Source of the DNA: Mycolicibacterium stellerae
GTDB lineage: Bacteria; Actinomycetota; Actinomycetes; Mycobacteriales; Mycobacteriaceae
NCBI RefSeq assembly: GCF_003719305.1
Contig: NZ_RARC01000029.1
Location: forward strand, 1 to 64,000
Direction of reading: 5' to 3'
Length of the DNA: 64,000 nucleotides
Below the pieces are notes generated by a model that did no database searches, had not been told where the DNA came from, and worked only from the letters and a program-made list of their open reading frames with translations. Positions 53,732-62,044 of the stretch are shown piece by piece. Position 1 is the first letter of the stretch; each line of letters begins with the position of its first letter. Both the position numbers and the translations under genes were made by a program.

Positions 53732-54672
53732 TGAGTCAAGAACGCGAACTACTGCGTGAAACCGTCGCGGCGTTGGTCGACAAACACGCGTCTCCCGCCG
53801 CGGTGCGCCAAGCCATCGAGTCGGAGCGCGGCTACGACGAGTCGCTGTGGAAGCTGTTGTGCGAGCAGGTCGGAGCCGCCGCTCTGGTGGTGCCCGAGGA
53901 ACGGGGCGGCGCGGGAGGAGAGCTCGCCGACGCCGCCGTCGTCCTCGAGGAGCTGGCCAAGGCGCTGACGCCGACGCCGCTGCTGGGCACCACGCTTGCC
54001 GAGCTCGCACTGCTCTCCGCCGACGAGCCCGACGCCGATGCGCTGGAAAACCTTGCCGAAGGCACCGCGATCGGGACCGTTGTCTTCGATCCCGGCTTCG
54101 TGATCAACGGCGCCGTCGCCGACATCGTCGTCGCCGCCGACGGCGAGAAGCTCACCCGCTGGACCACGTTCACGTCGACACCCGTCGACACCATGGACCT
54201 GACCCGGCCGTTGGCACGGTTGCGGCCGCAGGACACCGCCGACATCGGCGCCGACCCCGGCCTTGCCGACACCGCTTCGATCCTGGTTGCCGTCGAGCAG
54301 ATCGGCGCGGCGGCGAAATGCCTCGACCTGACCGTCGAATACACCAAGGACCGGGTCCAGTTCGGCCGCCCGATCGGCAGCTTCCAGGCGCTCAAGCACC
54401 GGATGGCCGACCTCTACGTCGCGGTGCAGTCCGCGCGCGCCGTCGTCAACGACGCCGTCGCCGAACCCTCGCCCACGTCGGCGGCGCTGGCCCGGTTCTC
54501 GGCCAGCGAGGCGTTCACCAAGGTGGCCGCCGAAGCCGTGCAGATGCACGGCGGCATCGCGATCACCTGGGAGCACGACATCCAGTTGTATTTCAAGCGC
54601 GCGCACGGCAGCGCGCAGCTGCTCGGGCCGCCGCGGGAGCATCTGCGCAGGCTCGAATCCGAGGTGCTCTGA
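53731..54672 (+). CDS. fadE33: Acyl-CoA dehydrogenase subunit FadE33
   Basis: This 313-residue short subunit resembles FadE32, with KDRVQFGRPIGSFQALKHRMAD and MHGGIAITWEHDIQLYFKRA. It is expected to pair with FadE31. Adjacent GTG (53728) and ATG (53731) codons are both in frame; ATG is chosen because GGAGG stands seven bases before it. It is the last gene of the fadD3 operon; in M. tuberculosis aspB follows directly, whereas here a five-gene importer/regulator operon and a lyase gene are inserted. Confidence 0.92.
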   Translation: MSQERELLRETVAALVDKHASPAAVRQAIESERGYDESLWKLLCEQVGAAALVVPEERGGAGGELADAAVVLEELAKALTPTPLLGTTLAELALLSADEPDADALENLAEGTAIGTVVFDPGFVINGAVADIVVAADGEKLTRWTTFTSTPVDTMDLTRPLARLRPQDTADIGADPGLADTASILVAVEQIGAAAKCLDLTVEYTKDRVQFGRPIGSFQALKHRMADLYVAVQSARAVVNDAVAEPSPTSAALARFSASEAFTKVAAEAVQMHGGIAITWEHDIQLYFKRAHGSAQLLGPPREHLRRLESEVL

Positions 54673-54690
54673 CCCGGCAGTCCGCCTGCG

Positions 54691-55614
54691 TCAGCTCTTG
54701 CCGATACCTGCGCCCGCGAGCCACTTCTTGGCGATATCAGACAGGTTTGTGCCGTCAGCGGCCTCTGCGTTCATCGAGATGAGGTCGTCGGTGGTGAGTT
54801 TGGCCGAGACCGCGTCGAGGGTCTTCTTGATCGCATCGTTCTGTTTCGCCGACTTGATCAGCGGAACAACGTTCTCCGCAGCGAATAGGTTCTTGTCATC
54901 GTTAAGGGCCACAAGATTATTCGCGTGCAGACCAGGATCCGTGCTGAACAGGTCGCCGGCCTGAATCTGTCCGTTGGTGAGCGCCGTCATCGTCAACGTG
55001 CCACCCGCGTCGAGACTGACGAAATCCTTGAAGTTGAGACCGTAGATATCACGCAGACCGACCACGCCCTGGGTCCGTGTCTTCCATTCCGGCGGGCCGC
55101 CGAGCACCAGTTCACCGGCGACGGGTTTCAGATCCGAGATCGACTTGAGCTTGTATTTGTCGGCGGTGGCCTGTGTCACGGCCACGACATCCTTGTCCTC
55201 GGCCGGAGACGGTGTCAGCATGCCGATGCCTTCTGGCAGCTTCTTGACGAGTTCGCCGGACACCGCGTCCGGCGTCGCGGCGGTCGACTTGGGGTCGAGA
55301 TAACTCAGCAGGGCACCGGTGTATTCGGGAACGAGGTCTATTGAGCCGTCCTTGAGCGCCTGGATGTACACCTCGCGGCTGCCGATGTTGAACTGCTCCT
55401 TCGTTTGCACGCCCGCCGCCTGAAGTGCCTGTGAATAGATGCTGGCGATCAATTGGCTCTCGGTGAAGTCGGCCGAGCCGACGATGACCTGCGAACCCTC
55501 CGATCCGCCGGTGTTGCCGCCACCGGACAGCGGATCGCTGCCGCCGCCACCACAGGCGGTCAGCACGAGAACGGAGGCGGCCGCAAGGGCCGAAAGGATG
55601 CTGCGCTTCTTCAT
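54691..55614 (-). CDS. Quaternary-amine (OsmX/ProX-type) ABC binding lipoprotein
   Basis: This 307-residue lipoprotein has the lipobox LTAC (Cys21) and the OpuAC-type binding fold: VIVGSADFTESQLIASIYSQ at the start and SREVYIQALKDGSIDLVPEY, the family's characteristic segment. Members bind glycine betaine, choline, carnitine, proline betaine or ergothioneine. AGGAGA precedes the ATG at 55614. It is the last gene of an iclR-ATPase-permease-permease-binding protein operon. The betaine it binds cannot be told from sequence. Confidence 0.87.
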   Translation of the reverse strand: MKKRSILSALAAASVLVLTACGGGGSDPLSGGGNTGGSEGSQVIVGSADFTESQLIASIYSQALQAAGVQTKEQFNIGSREVYIQALKDGSIDLVPEYTGALLSYLDPKSTAATPDAVSGELVKKLPEGIGMLTPSPAEDKDVVAVTQATADKYKLKSISDLKPVAGELVLGGPPEWKTRTQGVVGLRDIYGLNFKDFVSLDAGGTLTMTALTNGQIQAGDLFSTDPGLHANNLVALNDDKNLFAAENVVPLIKSAKQNDAIKKTLDAVSAKLTTDDLISMNAEAADGTNLSDIAKKWLAGAGIGKS

Positions 55615-55653
55615 GTGTCTTTCTCCTGTTGGGTGAACGGCGCCGGTCGGCAC

Positions 55654-56379
55654 CTAGGTGGCAGGCTCGAGTACCGCGGTGGCAAGCGGTGTGCTGTCCT
55701 TGGCGGCCACCCGCCGGAGACCGGGCGAGATGATAATTCGGCCGGCCCAAGCGAAAGTGAACTCGAGGACGATGGCGAGAACGGCGACAAGTATTGCGCC
55801 GCCTGCCATTTCGGCGAAGCTCGCATTCGCTCGGCCATCGAGGATGAAGCGACCGAGGCCCTGCAGCCCGAGATACGCGGCGATGGTGGCGGTCGAGACT
55901 ATCTGCAGAGTCGACGCCCGCACACCGGACACCATGAGCGGAAGCGCACAGGGAAGCTGGACGCGCATCAGGATCTGGCGCTTGGTGAAGCCCATGCCGC
56001 GGGCAGCGCCGACGGCATCCGGGTCGGCGTTCTGGATGCCCGCGTAGGTGCCGGTGAGGATCGGCGGAACCGCCAGCAGAACCAGCACGATGATGGTGGG
56101 CAGCACGTACACGAGCTTTCCCGCGGCCACCGGCGAGATGATCAGGAAGAGCAGGACGAGCAGGCCGAGCGACGGCAGCGCGCGCAACGCATTCGCAAAA
56201 CCCGCGACCAATGCCTCCCCGCGACCGGTGTAGCCGATCACGATTCCAAGCGGCACCGCGATCGCCAGGGCGATGAGCAGCGCGACAGCGGAATACACGA
56301 GGTGGTAGCCGACCTGTGCCGGGATGCCTGCCGAGCCCGTCCAGTTGCCGGGGTCGGTGAACCAGCCGACGATGTTCAT
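55654..56379 (-). CDS. Quaternary-amine ABC permease, second copy
   Basis: This 241-residue permease has about five to six helices and the importer loop AARGMGFTKRQILMRVQLPCALP. IGYTGRGEALVAGFANALRALPSLGLL is typical of the OpuCB/OpuCD group. The ATG at 56379 overlaps the first permease stop by four bases (ATGA); longer upstream reading in this frame lies within that gene. It would pair with the first permease. Confidence 0.87.
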   Translation of the reverse strand: MNIVGWFTDPGNWTGSAGIPAQVGYHLVYSAVALLIALAIAVPLGIVIGYTGRGEALVAGFANALRALPSLGLLVLLFLIISPVAAGKLVYVLPTIIVLVLLAVPPILTGTYAGIQNADPDAVGAARGMGFTKRQILMRVQLPCALPLMVSGVRASTLQIVSTATIAAYLGLQGLGRFILDGRANASFAEMAGGAILVAVLAIVLEFTFAWAGRIIISPGLRRVAAKDSTPLATAVLEPAT

Positions 56380-57020
56380 GAGGTGACCGTCCTTTGCCGC
56401 CAGGGCGTGAGGAGCTTGTTGCCCACGAGGATCAGTCCGTCGAACACGACGGCCAGCACGACGCAGAGCACGACGCCGACAATGAGCGGGGTGAACAGCC
56501 GAAGCTGAAAGCCTTGCGTGAACAGCGATCCCAGCTGCGGAATGCCCAGCAGCGCAGCCATGGTGACAATGCTGACGTTGGACACCACCGCCACCCGCAG
56601 TCCTGCCGCGATGACGGGCACGGCGACGGGCAGCTCGACCAGCAGCAGCCGTTGCCAGCCGCGATACCCCATCGCCTCCGCGGCCGCGACGGTGTCGTGG
56701 GGCACCGAGGCAAGTCCGTCTGCTACGACTCGGACCAACAACGCCACCGTGTAAAGCGTCAGTGCGACAACGATATTCACGGGGTCGAGGATCTTCGTAC
56801 CCAATACCACCGGCAGGATGATGAACAGGGCGAGCGAAGGGATCGTGTAGAGCAGGCCAGCGGTTCCGACGATCGCCGCATATCCGCGCCCCGATCGGTG
56901 CGCCCACCAGCCGAGCGGTAACGCGACAACCAGTCCGAGGATCGTCGGCACCAGGGTGAGCCACGCGTGGCTGATGGTCAGGCTGACGATGCGGTCGATG
57001 TTCGACGAGATCCAGTTCAT
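56376..57020 (-). CDS. Quaternary-amine ABC permease, first copy
   Basis: This 214-residue permease has about five helices, with TIPSLALFIILPVVLG and the EAA loop AAEAMGYRGWQRLLLVELPVAVP. Together with the second copy it forms the heterodimeric channel of an OpuC-type importer. The ATG at 57020 overlaps the ATPase stop by four bases. Confidence 0.87.
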   Translation of the reverse strand: MNWISSNIDRIVSLTISHAWLTLVPTILGLVVALPLGWWAHRSGRGYAAIVGTAGLLYTIPSLALFIILPVVLGTKILDPVNIVVALTLYTVALLVRVVADGLASVPHDTVAAAEAMGYRGWQRLLLVELPVAVPVIAAGLRVAVVSNVSIVTMAALLGIPQLGSLFTQGFQLRLFTPLIVGVVLCVVLAVVFDGLILVGNKLLTPWRQRTVTS

Positions 57021-58123
57021 GCCGCCAACCGCGCTTCCTTGGCTCGCCTGATGGCGTCGATGATGTCGTGGTCGGTCGCGGTGCCGATCAGCGCACCGGA
57101 TTCGTCGGTGACCACGCAGCGACCGCTGGGGCTCGACAGGGCCGAGTTCAACAGGTCGCGCAGAGGGTCGCGCCGAGATGCAGACGTGCCGCTGAGGTTG
57201 ATGTCGCTGGCTGTCACGGAATCGCCTCGCACGCTGTCGCTGTCGACCCAGCCGATCGGCACCTTGTTGGCGTCGACCGCCAGCACCCACCGTCCGTTTC
57301 CTGACGGCATATCCGAAACGCGCTGCCCGACCGTAATCGTCGGCTCGTCGGACAGCTGCAGCAGGCTGTCGCAGTTCTCGAAGCCCAGCGCCCGGTAGCC
57401 TCGCGCCGATCCGACGAAATCGGCGACGAACGTGTCGCTCGGTGCGGCGAGCAGCTCGGCAGGCGACGCGGCTTGTGCGAGCGTGCCGCCCTGGCGTAAC
57501 ACCACAACTTGATCACCCAGCTTGAGCGCCTCGTCGATGTCGTGTGTGACCATCACGATCGTTTTGGAGATGTCGGCCTGCAGACGAAGGAATTCATCCT
57601 GCAGCTGACTTCGAACGATCGGATCCACCGCACTGAAGGGTTCGTCCATCAGCAGGAAGGGCGGGTCGGTCGCGAGTGCCCGCGCCACCCCGACCCGCTG
57701 TTGCTGTCCCCCGGACAGCTGCCATGGGTACCGCTTTGCGAACTTGGCGTCGAGCCCGACCCGCTCAAGGAGTTCCATTGCCGCCGAACGGGTTTCCTTC
57801 TTGCCGCCGCCGAGCAGCCGCGGAAGCGCCGCGACGTTGTCGACGACGGTGCGGTGCGGGAACAGGCCCGCATTCTGGATGACGTAGCCGATCCGCCTGC
57901 GCAGCGTCACCCGGTCGAGTGTCTGGGTGTCGACTCCCTCGAGTTGGATGGTGCCCGACGACGGCTCAATAAGGCGGTTGACCATCCGCATGGACGTGGT
58001 CTTCCCGCAGCCCGACGGGCCGACCAGCGTGGTGATCTTTCCGGCAGGGGCGGTGATGGTGAGATTGTCCACCGCGACAGTGCCGTCGGGATACACCTTG
58101 GAGACGTTGTCGAACGTGATCAT
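57017..58123 (-). CDS. Quaternary-amine ABC ATPase with C-terminal CBS region
   Basis: This 368-residue ProV/OpuCA-type ATPase has Walker A GPSGCGKTTSM, the Q-loop QNAGLFPHRTV, signature LSGGQQQR, Walker B LLMDEP and VTHD. The C-terminal 110 residues hold a CBS-like pair ending in RCVVTDESGALIGTATDHDII, which in this family senses ionic strength or c-di-AMP. It is the second gene of the operon; its ATG overlaps the iclR stop (ATGA). Confidence 0.92.
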   Translation of the reverse strand: MITFDNVSKVYPDGTVAVDNLTITAPAGKITTLVGPSGCGKTTSMRMVNRLIEPSSGTIQLEGVDTQTLDRVTLRRRIGYVIQNAGLFPHRTVVDNVAALPRLLGGGKKETRSAAMELLERVGLDAKFAKRYPWQLSGGQQQRVGVARALATDPPFLLMDEPFSAVDPIVRSQLQDEFLRLQADISKTIVMVTHDIDEALKLGDQVVVLRQGGTLAQAASPAELLAAPSDTFVADFVGSARGYRALGFENCDSLLQLSDEPTITVGQRVSDMPSGNGRWVLAVDANKVPIGWVDSDSVRGDSVTASDINLSGTSASRRDPLRDLLNSALSSPSGRCVVTDESGALIGTATDHDIIDAIRRAKEARLAA

Positions 58124-58803
58124 GACTGTCCTTCTGGGAGGGTTGATTTCGATGCACGACTCAGCCGGGCGGAGACATCCTCCGTCGCGCGCATCAACAT
58201 CCGGCCGTATTCCGCGGCCTGTTTTTTGGTGAGCCGGTAGCTCGGAATCACCAGGCTCATCGCGGCAATGATTCGTGCTTCCGAATGGAGCGGAGACGCG
58301 ATCGCCGTGACGTCAGCCTCGACCCCGCGCTCGACCACCACGTATCCGACATCGGGAACTCGGCCGCGAAGCACTCGGCCTGCCGCCGATTTTTCGAGCG
58401 GCACCGTTCGGCCGACCCAGCTGGTGTGCCGGACGGAGTGGGTTCCCTCGACGATCCCGATGTACAGGGCGGTCGCGCCGTGCCCTTCGACAGAAAGGTA
58501 TGCGGACTCGCCCGTTTCGGCGACGAGCTTCTCCATCGTCGGCTTCGCGAGATCGACGAGCGACTCGTTGGACAATGCCTGCGCCCCGAGCTGGATCAGA
58601 CGCGTGCCAGGCCGATACATGCCGCCCGACTCATCCCGGCTGATGAATCCGGTGGTCTCCAGCGTGCGCAGCAGCCGCAATGCGGTACTCGGGGCCAGAT
58701 CGCAATCCCTGGCACTGTCAGCAAGATTGGCGCCGCCTCTCTCGCAGATGGTCGCGAGCAGCGCGAGCGCGCGCTCGACTGTCCGCGTCGACGGTTCGGC
58801 CAC
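58120..58803 (-). CDS. IclR-family transcriptional regulator
   Basis: This 227-residue regulator has the N-terminal winged helix (TRTVERALALLATI, then LAPSTALRLLRTLETTGFI) and a C-terminal GAF-like effector domain. IclR proteins usually sense a small organic acid from the pathway they control. It is co-translated with the importer ATPase and divergent from the lyase, so both operons are its likely targets through the 151-base spacer. GAGGAGG lies five bases before its GTG start. Confidence 0.9.
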   Translation of the reverse strand: MAEPSTRTVERALALLATICERGGANLADSARDCDLAPSTALRLLRTLETTGFISRDESGGMYRPGTRLIQLGAQALSNESLVDLAKPTMEKLVAETGESAYLSVEGHGATALYIGIVEGTHSVRHTSWVGRTVPLEKSAAGRVLRGRVPDVGYVVVERGVEADVTAIASPLHSEARIIAAMSLVIPSYRLTKKQAAEYGRMLMRATEDVSARLSRASKSTLPEGQS

Positions 58804-58866
58804 TGCGACCTCCTCTCGCTGGGCTGAAAGCTACGAGGGCGTTGTTCCGGCGAGTTCCATTAAGTA

Positions 58867-58878
58867 AAAATCAATTTT
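58867..58878. promoter_or_regulatory. Candidate IclR operator
   Basis: AAAAT-CA-ATTTT is a perfect inverted repeat in the AT-rich centre of the spacer between the iclR operon and the lyase gene. The form suits IclR-type sites. Confidence 0.45.
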
Positions 58879-58954
58879 CATCTAGCGGCAAGACCTAATT
58901 TTGGCGATGATAGATCCACCTCGCCCGTCGGCGATAGCGAAGAAGGAGAAATTC

Positions 58955-60415
58955 ATGCTCGACCTCGACGGATCCGCGACCATCGCGGACGTGGTGCGCC
59001 TCGCGGACCGTCGCGACCATGTCTCGGTATCGCCTGCGACTTTGGCGGCGGTCGGACGTGCCCACCAGATCGCGGCGGAGCTCAGCACGCGGTATGACAT
59101 CTACGGCCGAACAACGGGCGTAGGCGCGAACCGCGCTGCTCAGGTGCCTACCGGCGATTCCGACTACGGCATGCGACTGCTTCGCAGCCACGCCGTAGAC
59201 GCAGGGGATCCGCTCGACGATCGAACGGTTCGAGCGATGCTAGCTGTCCGGCTCATCCAGCTGTGTGTGCCTGGCGCGGGACTCGATCCCGCCATCCTTC
59301 GTGGCTTGGAGACGATGCTCAACGAAGACGCCCTACCCGAGCTTAGGCAGTACGCGTCGATCGGAACCGGCGACCTCGCACCTCTGGCAGGCACGGCACT
59401 CACGTTGATCGGAGAGCGGCCCGCATCCAAGCCGTTGACACCGATGACGCCGTGGGGCGCCGACAGCGCGCTGCCCTTCATGAGCAGCAGCGCTCTGACA
59501 ATCGGGCGCGGCTGTCTGGCGATGGAGGAGCTTTCCCGCCTCGAACACGCATCGAGCGCGATCTACGCGCTGAGTTTCCTTGCGCTCGACGGCAATCCTC
59601 AAGCCCTTTCGTCGATTGCGGCTCGGGCGGCGGCGGCGCCCTATGCGGAAGCGGTTGCCGACCGCCTTCGCGAAATTCTCACGACGAAGGGCCGGCCAGA
59701 CTCGCGTCCCGCCCGCATTCAGGACCCATACGGACTTCGGGTTTACCCGGTCGCGCAGGCGAGTTTGGTGGCGTCGTTGCATTCGCTCGAGGGGCAGCTA
59801 GAGCGGACGCTCAACACCGCGCAGGAAAATCCGCTCTTTGATATCGAGAACGAATCCGTGATCCATCACGGATCGTTCTATCAGGCGTCGCTGTCGCTTG
59901 AACTCGACGGGACCACGCTCGGGCTGGCCCTGACCGCACCGATCACGCATTCTCGAATCAGATTGCTCAATGATCCGGATACCAACGGCGGCAATGCCTT
60001 CCTGGCCGCAGATGCGGACGGATCATCCGGTCTGATGATGGTCGAGTACGTCGCCGCCGGTGCGATCGCCGAGATCCGTAACGCAGCGCAGCCTGCCTCT
60101 GCGGGCACCCTCGTGTTGTCGCGCGGTGCGGAGGAGGATGCCACCTTCGCTTCCCAGGGCGTGCAACAACTCGAGCGGTCTATCGCCGCCTACCGGGTTC
60201 TGCTGTGCTGCGAGCTCGTCGGCGCGGTCCGGCTGTTGCGCCAGCGCGGCCTCGACACGCGGTTCGGCGGGGTCGTCGGCGAAACGCTTGTGTTGGCGGA
60301 CGTGCTGCCGCGCAATGACGAGGACCGTGATCTCCGCGGCGATATCGCGCTGGCCGAGTCCGTGCTTGACAGCATCGGACGACTCGTTGCGGGGGAACCT
60401 GCGTCTGGGGGTTAG
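58955..60415 (+). CDS. HAL/PAL-fold lyase without the MIO-forming serine
   Basis: This 486-residue protein has the aromatic amino acid lyase fold. Conserved family positions include Tyr50 in YGRTTGVG (HAL Tyr53), QDPYGLR (Tyr259, Arg262), ENPLF near 291 and the EED acid pair at 393-395. The MIO prosthetic group normally forms from Ala-Ser-Gly; here the loop reads IGTGDLAPL (136-144), with Gly-Thr-Gly in place of Ala-Ser-Gly. The asparagine of the LxNGT motif is replaced by Ile183 (ALTIGRG). A MIO-independent elimination, as described for ergothionase, is therefore likelier than ordinary deamination. The ATG at 58955 is fixed by AAGGAG six bases before it. It is divergent from a quaternary-amine importer. 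Confidence 0.75.
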   Translation: MLDLDGSATIADVVRLADRRDHVSVSPATLAAVGRAHQIAAELSTRYDIYGRTTGVGANRAAQVPTGDSDYGMRLLRSHAVDAGDPLDDRTVRAMLAVRLIQLCVPGAGLDPAILRGLETMLNEDALPELRQYASIGTGDLAPLAGTALTLIGERPASKPLTPMTPWGADSALPFMSSSALTIGRGCLAMEELSRLEHASSAIYALSFLALDGNPQALSSIAARAAAAPYAEAVADRLREILTTKGRPDSRPARIQDPYGLRVYPVAQASLVASLHSLEGQLERTLNTAQENPLFDIENESVIHHGSFYQASLSLELDGTTLGLALTAPITHSRIRLLNDPDTNGGNAFLAADADGSSGLMMVEYVAAGAIAEIRNAAQPASAGTLVLSRGAEEDATFASQGVQQLERSIAAYRVLLCCELVGAVRLLRQRGLDTRFGGVVGETLVLADVLPRNDEDRDLRGDIALAESVLDSIGRLVAGEPASGG

Positions 60416-60418
60416 CCT
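60413..60418 (+). promoter_or_regulatory. -10 element of a leaderless aspB promoter
   Basis: TAGCCT, which includes the stop codon of the lyase gene, ends seven bases before the aminotransferase ATG. Confidence 0.45.
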
Positions 60419-60425
60419 CGACCGA

Positions 60426-61589
60426 ATGAGCGTCTCTCTTCGCGCCGGGATCCCGCCGTTCTATGTGATGGACGTGTGGCTGGCCGCCGCCGAACGTCAG
60501 CGCACGCACGGCGACCTGGTGAACCTGTCGGCAGGCCAGCCGAGCGCAGGAGCCCCCACTGCGGTGCGCACCGCGGCCAAAGCCGCGCTCGACAACACAG
60601 TGCTCGGTTACACGGTCGCGCTCGGCATCCCCGAACTGCGCACGGCGATCGCGGGCTCCTATCAATCCCGGCACGGGCTGCTCGTCGATCCCAATGACGT
60701 GGTGGTGACCACCGGCTCGTCGGGCGGGTTCCTGCTGGCATTCCTGGCCTGTTTCGACGTCGGTGACCGCGTCGCGATCGGCAGCCCCGGATATCCGTGC
60801 TACCGCAACATCCTTTCGGCGCTCGGCTGTGAGGTCGTCGAGATCCCGTGCGGCCCCGAGTCCAGGTTCCAGCCAACCGCGCAGATGCTCGCGGAAATCG
60901 ATCCGCCTGTGCAGGGTGTGATCGTCGCGAGCCCGGCCAACCCGACCGGCACCGTGATTCCCCCCGACGAGCTGGCGGCGATCGCGTCGTGGTGTGCGGA
61001 GTCGGGCGTTCGGCTGGTCAGTGACGAGGTCTATCACGGCCTGGTGTACGAGGGCGCTCCTGACACCAGCTGCGCATGGGAGACATCGCGGGAAGCCGTT
61101 GTGGTGAACAGCTTTTCGAAATACTTCGCGATGACCGGCTGGCGGCTGGGCTGGCTGCTGGTGCCGCAGGAGCTGCAACGTGCGGTGGATTGCCTGACCG
61201 GCAACTTCACCATCTGCCCGCCCGTGCTGTCGCAGATCGCCGCGGTTTCGGCGTTCACGCCGGAGTCGATCGCCGAGTCCGACGCGCTGCTGCACCACTA
61301 TGCCGCCAACCGGCAACTGCTGCTGACCGGGCTTCGACAGATCGGCATCGACCGGCTCGCACCGACCGACGGCGCGTTCTACGTCTACGCCGACGTCTCG
61401 CACCTGACCGGCGACTCGCTGTCGTTCTGCTCCAAACTGCTGGCCGACACCGGCGTCGCGATCGCGCCGGGCATCGATTTCGACACCCAGCGCGGCGGTT
61501 CGTTCGTCCGGCTGTCGTTCGCCGGCCCGACCGGCGACATCGACGAGGCACTGCGTCGCATCGGCGAGTTTGCCGGACGGTCTGGATAG
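60426..61589 (+). CDS. aspB: Pyridoxal-phosphate aminotransferase, AspB (Rv3565-like)
   Basis: This 387-residue fold-type I aminotransferase has the PLP lysine in NSFSKYFAMTGWRLGW and the cofactor-binding SPANPTGT and SDEVYHGL segments. It corresponds to Rv3565 in length and place, which in M. tuberculosis directly follows fadE33. It is annotated as aspartate aminotransferase, but the true amino donor is not established. The ATG at 60426 is ten bases after the lyase stop; a separate promoter is likely. Part of the longer frame upstream lies within the lyase gene and is rejected. Confidence 0.88.
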   Translation: MSVSLRAGIPPFYVMDVWLAAAERQRTHGDLVNLSAGQPSAGAPTAVRTAAKAALDNTVLGYTVALGIPELRTAIAGSYQSRHGLLVDPNDVVVTTGSSGGFLLAFLACFDVGDRVAIGSPGYPCYRNILSALGCEVVEIPCGPESRFQPTAQMLAEIDPPVQGVIVASPANPTGTVIPPDELAAIASWCAESGVRLVSDEVYHGLVYEGAPDTSCAWETSREAVVVNSFSKYFAMTGWRLGWLLVPQELQRAVDCLTGNFTICPPVLSQIAAVSAFTPESIAESDALLHHYAANRQLLLTGLRQIGIDRLAPTDGAFYVYADVSHLTGDSLSFCSKLLADTGVAIAPGIDFDTQRGGSFVRLSFAGPTGDIDEALRRIGEFAGRSG

Positions 61590-61689
61590 GAGCGCGCGCG
61601 CCGCCGAAACTTGTGATCGGTAGGCCATCGCCCTTGTCTAATTGTTACGAGGCCGACGACGGCCCAATGACATAGGACAGGAGACGGCT

Positions 61690-62031
61690 ATTATCCGTAC
61701 CATCGTTGGATTGGCGGCCGCCGCCGTGGTGACCGCCGGTCTGGGCCTTGGCGGCGGTGTCGCCCAGGCTGACGACGGTGGTTGGGGCCCACCGCACCAC
61801 TGGTGCCCGGGAGAAGAACCCGTGCCTGCAACCGGTAATCACGTCACCGACCCACTGAATTGGGACTGGAACGTCTGTCACACCTACTACTACTTGTGGC
61901 CGGGAATGGGCAACGTCTCCAACATGATCTGGGACGGCGAGAATCCCCCGCCCAAACCTGGACCGCCGGTGGCCGTGTACTGCGATCCGGTTGGGTTCTT
62001 GCAGAACTGCCGGATTGACAACCACCCGTAG
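61690..62031 (+). CDS. Small secreted protein with probable ATT start
   Basis: This 113-residue protein has a Sec signal peptide (IRTIVGLAAAAVVTAGLGLG) ending at about AQA-DDG. The mature part is rich in Trp, Pro, His and Tyr and has four cysteines, the look of short mycobacterial secreted proteins of unknown function. No ATG, GTG or TTG gives a normal start. A TTG at 61642 adds a 16-residue basic extension without a ribosome-binding site. An ATT at 61690 stands six bases after AGGAG and yields a standard signal peptide. I therefore propose the ATT start. Confidence 0.6.
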   Translation: MIRTIVGLAAAAVVTAGLGLGGGVAQADDGGWGPPHHWCPGEEPVPATGNHVTDPLNWDWNVCHTYYYLWPGMGNVSNMIWDGENPPPKPGPPVAVYCDPVGFLQNCRIDNHP

Positions 62032-62044
62032 ACAGCCCTCGAAC

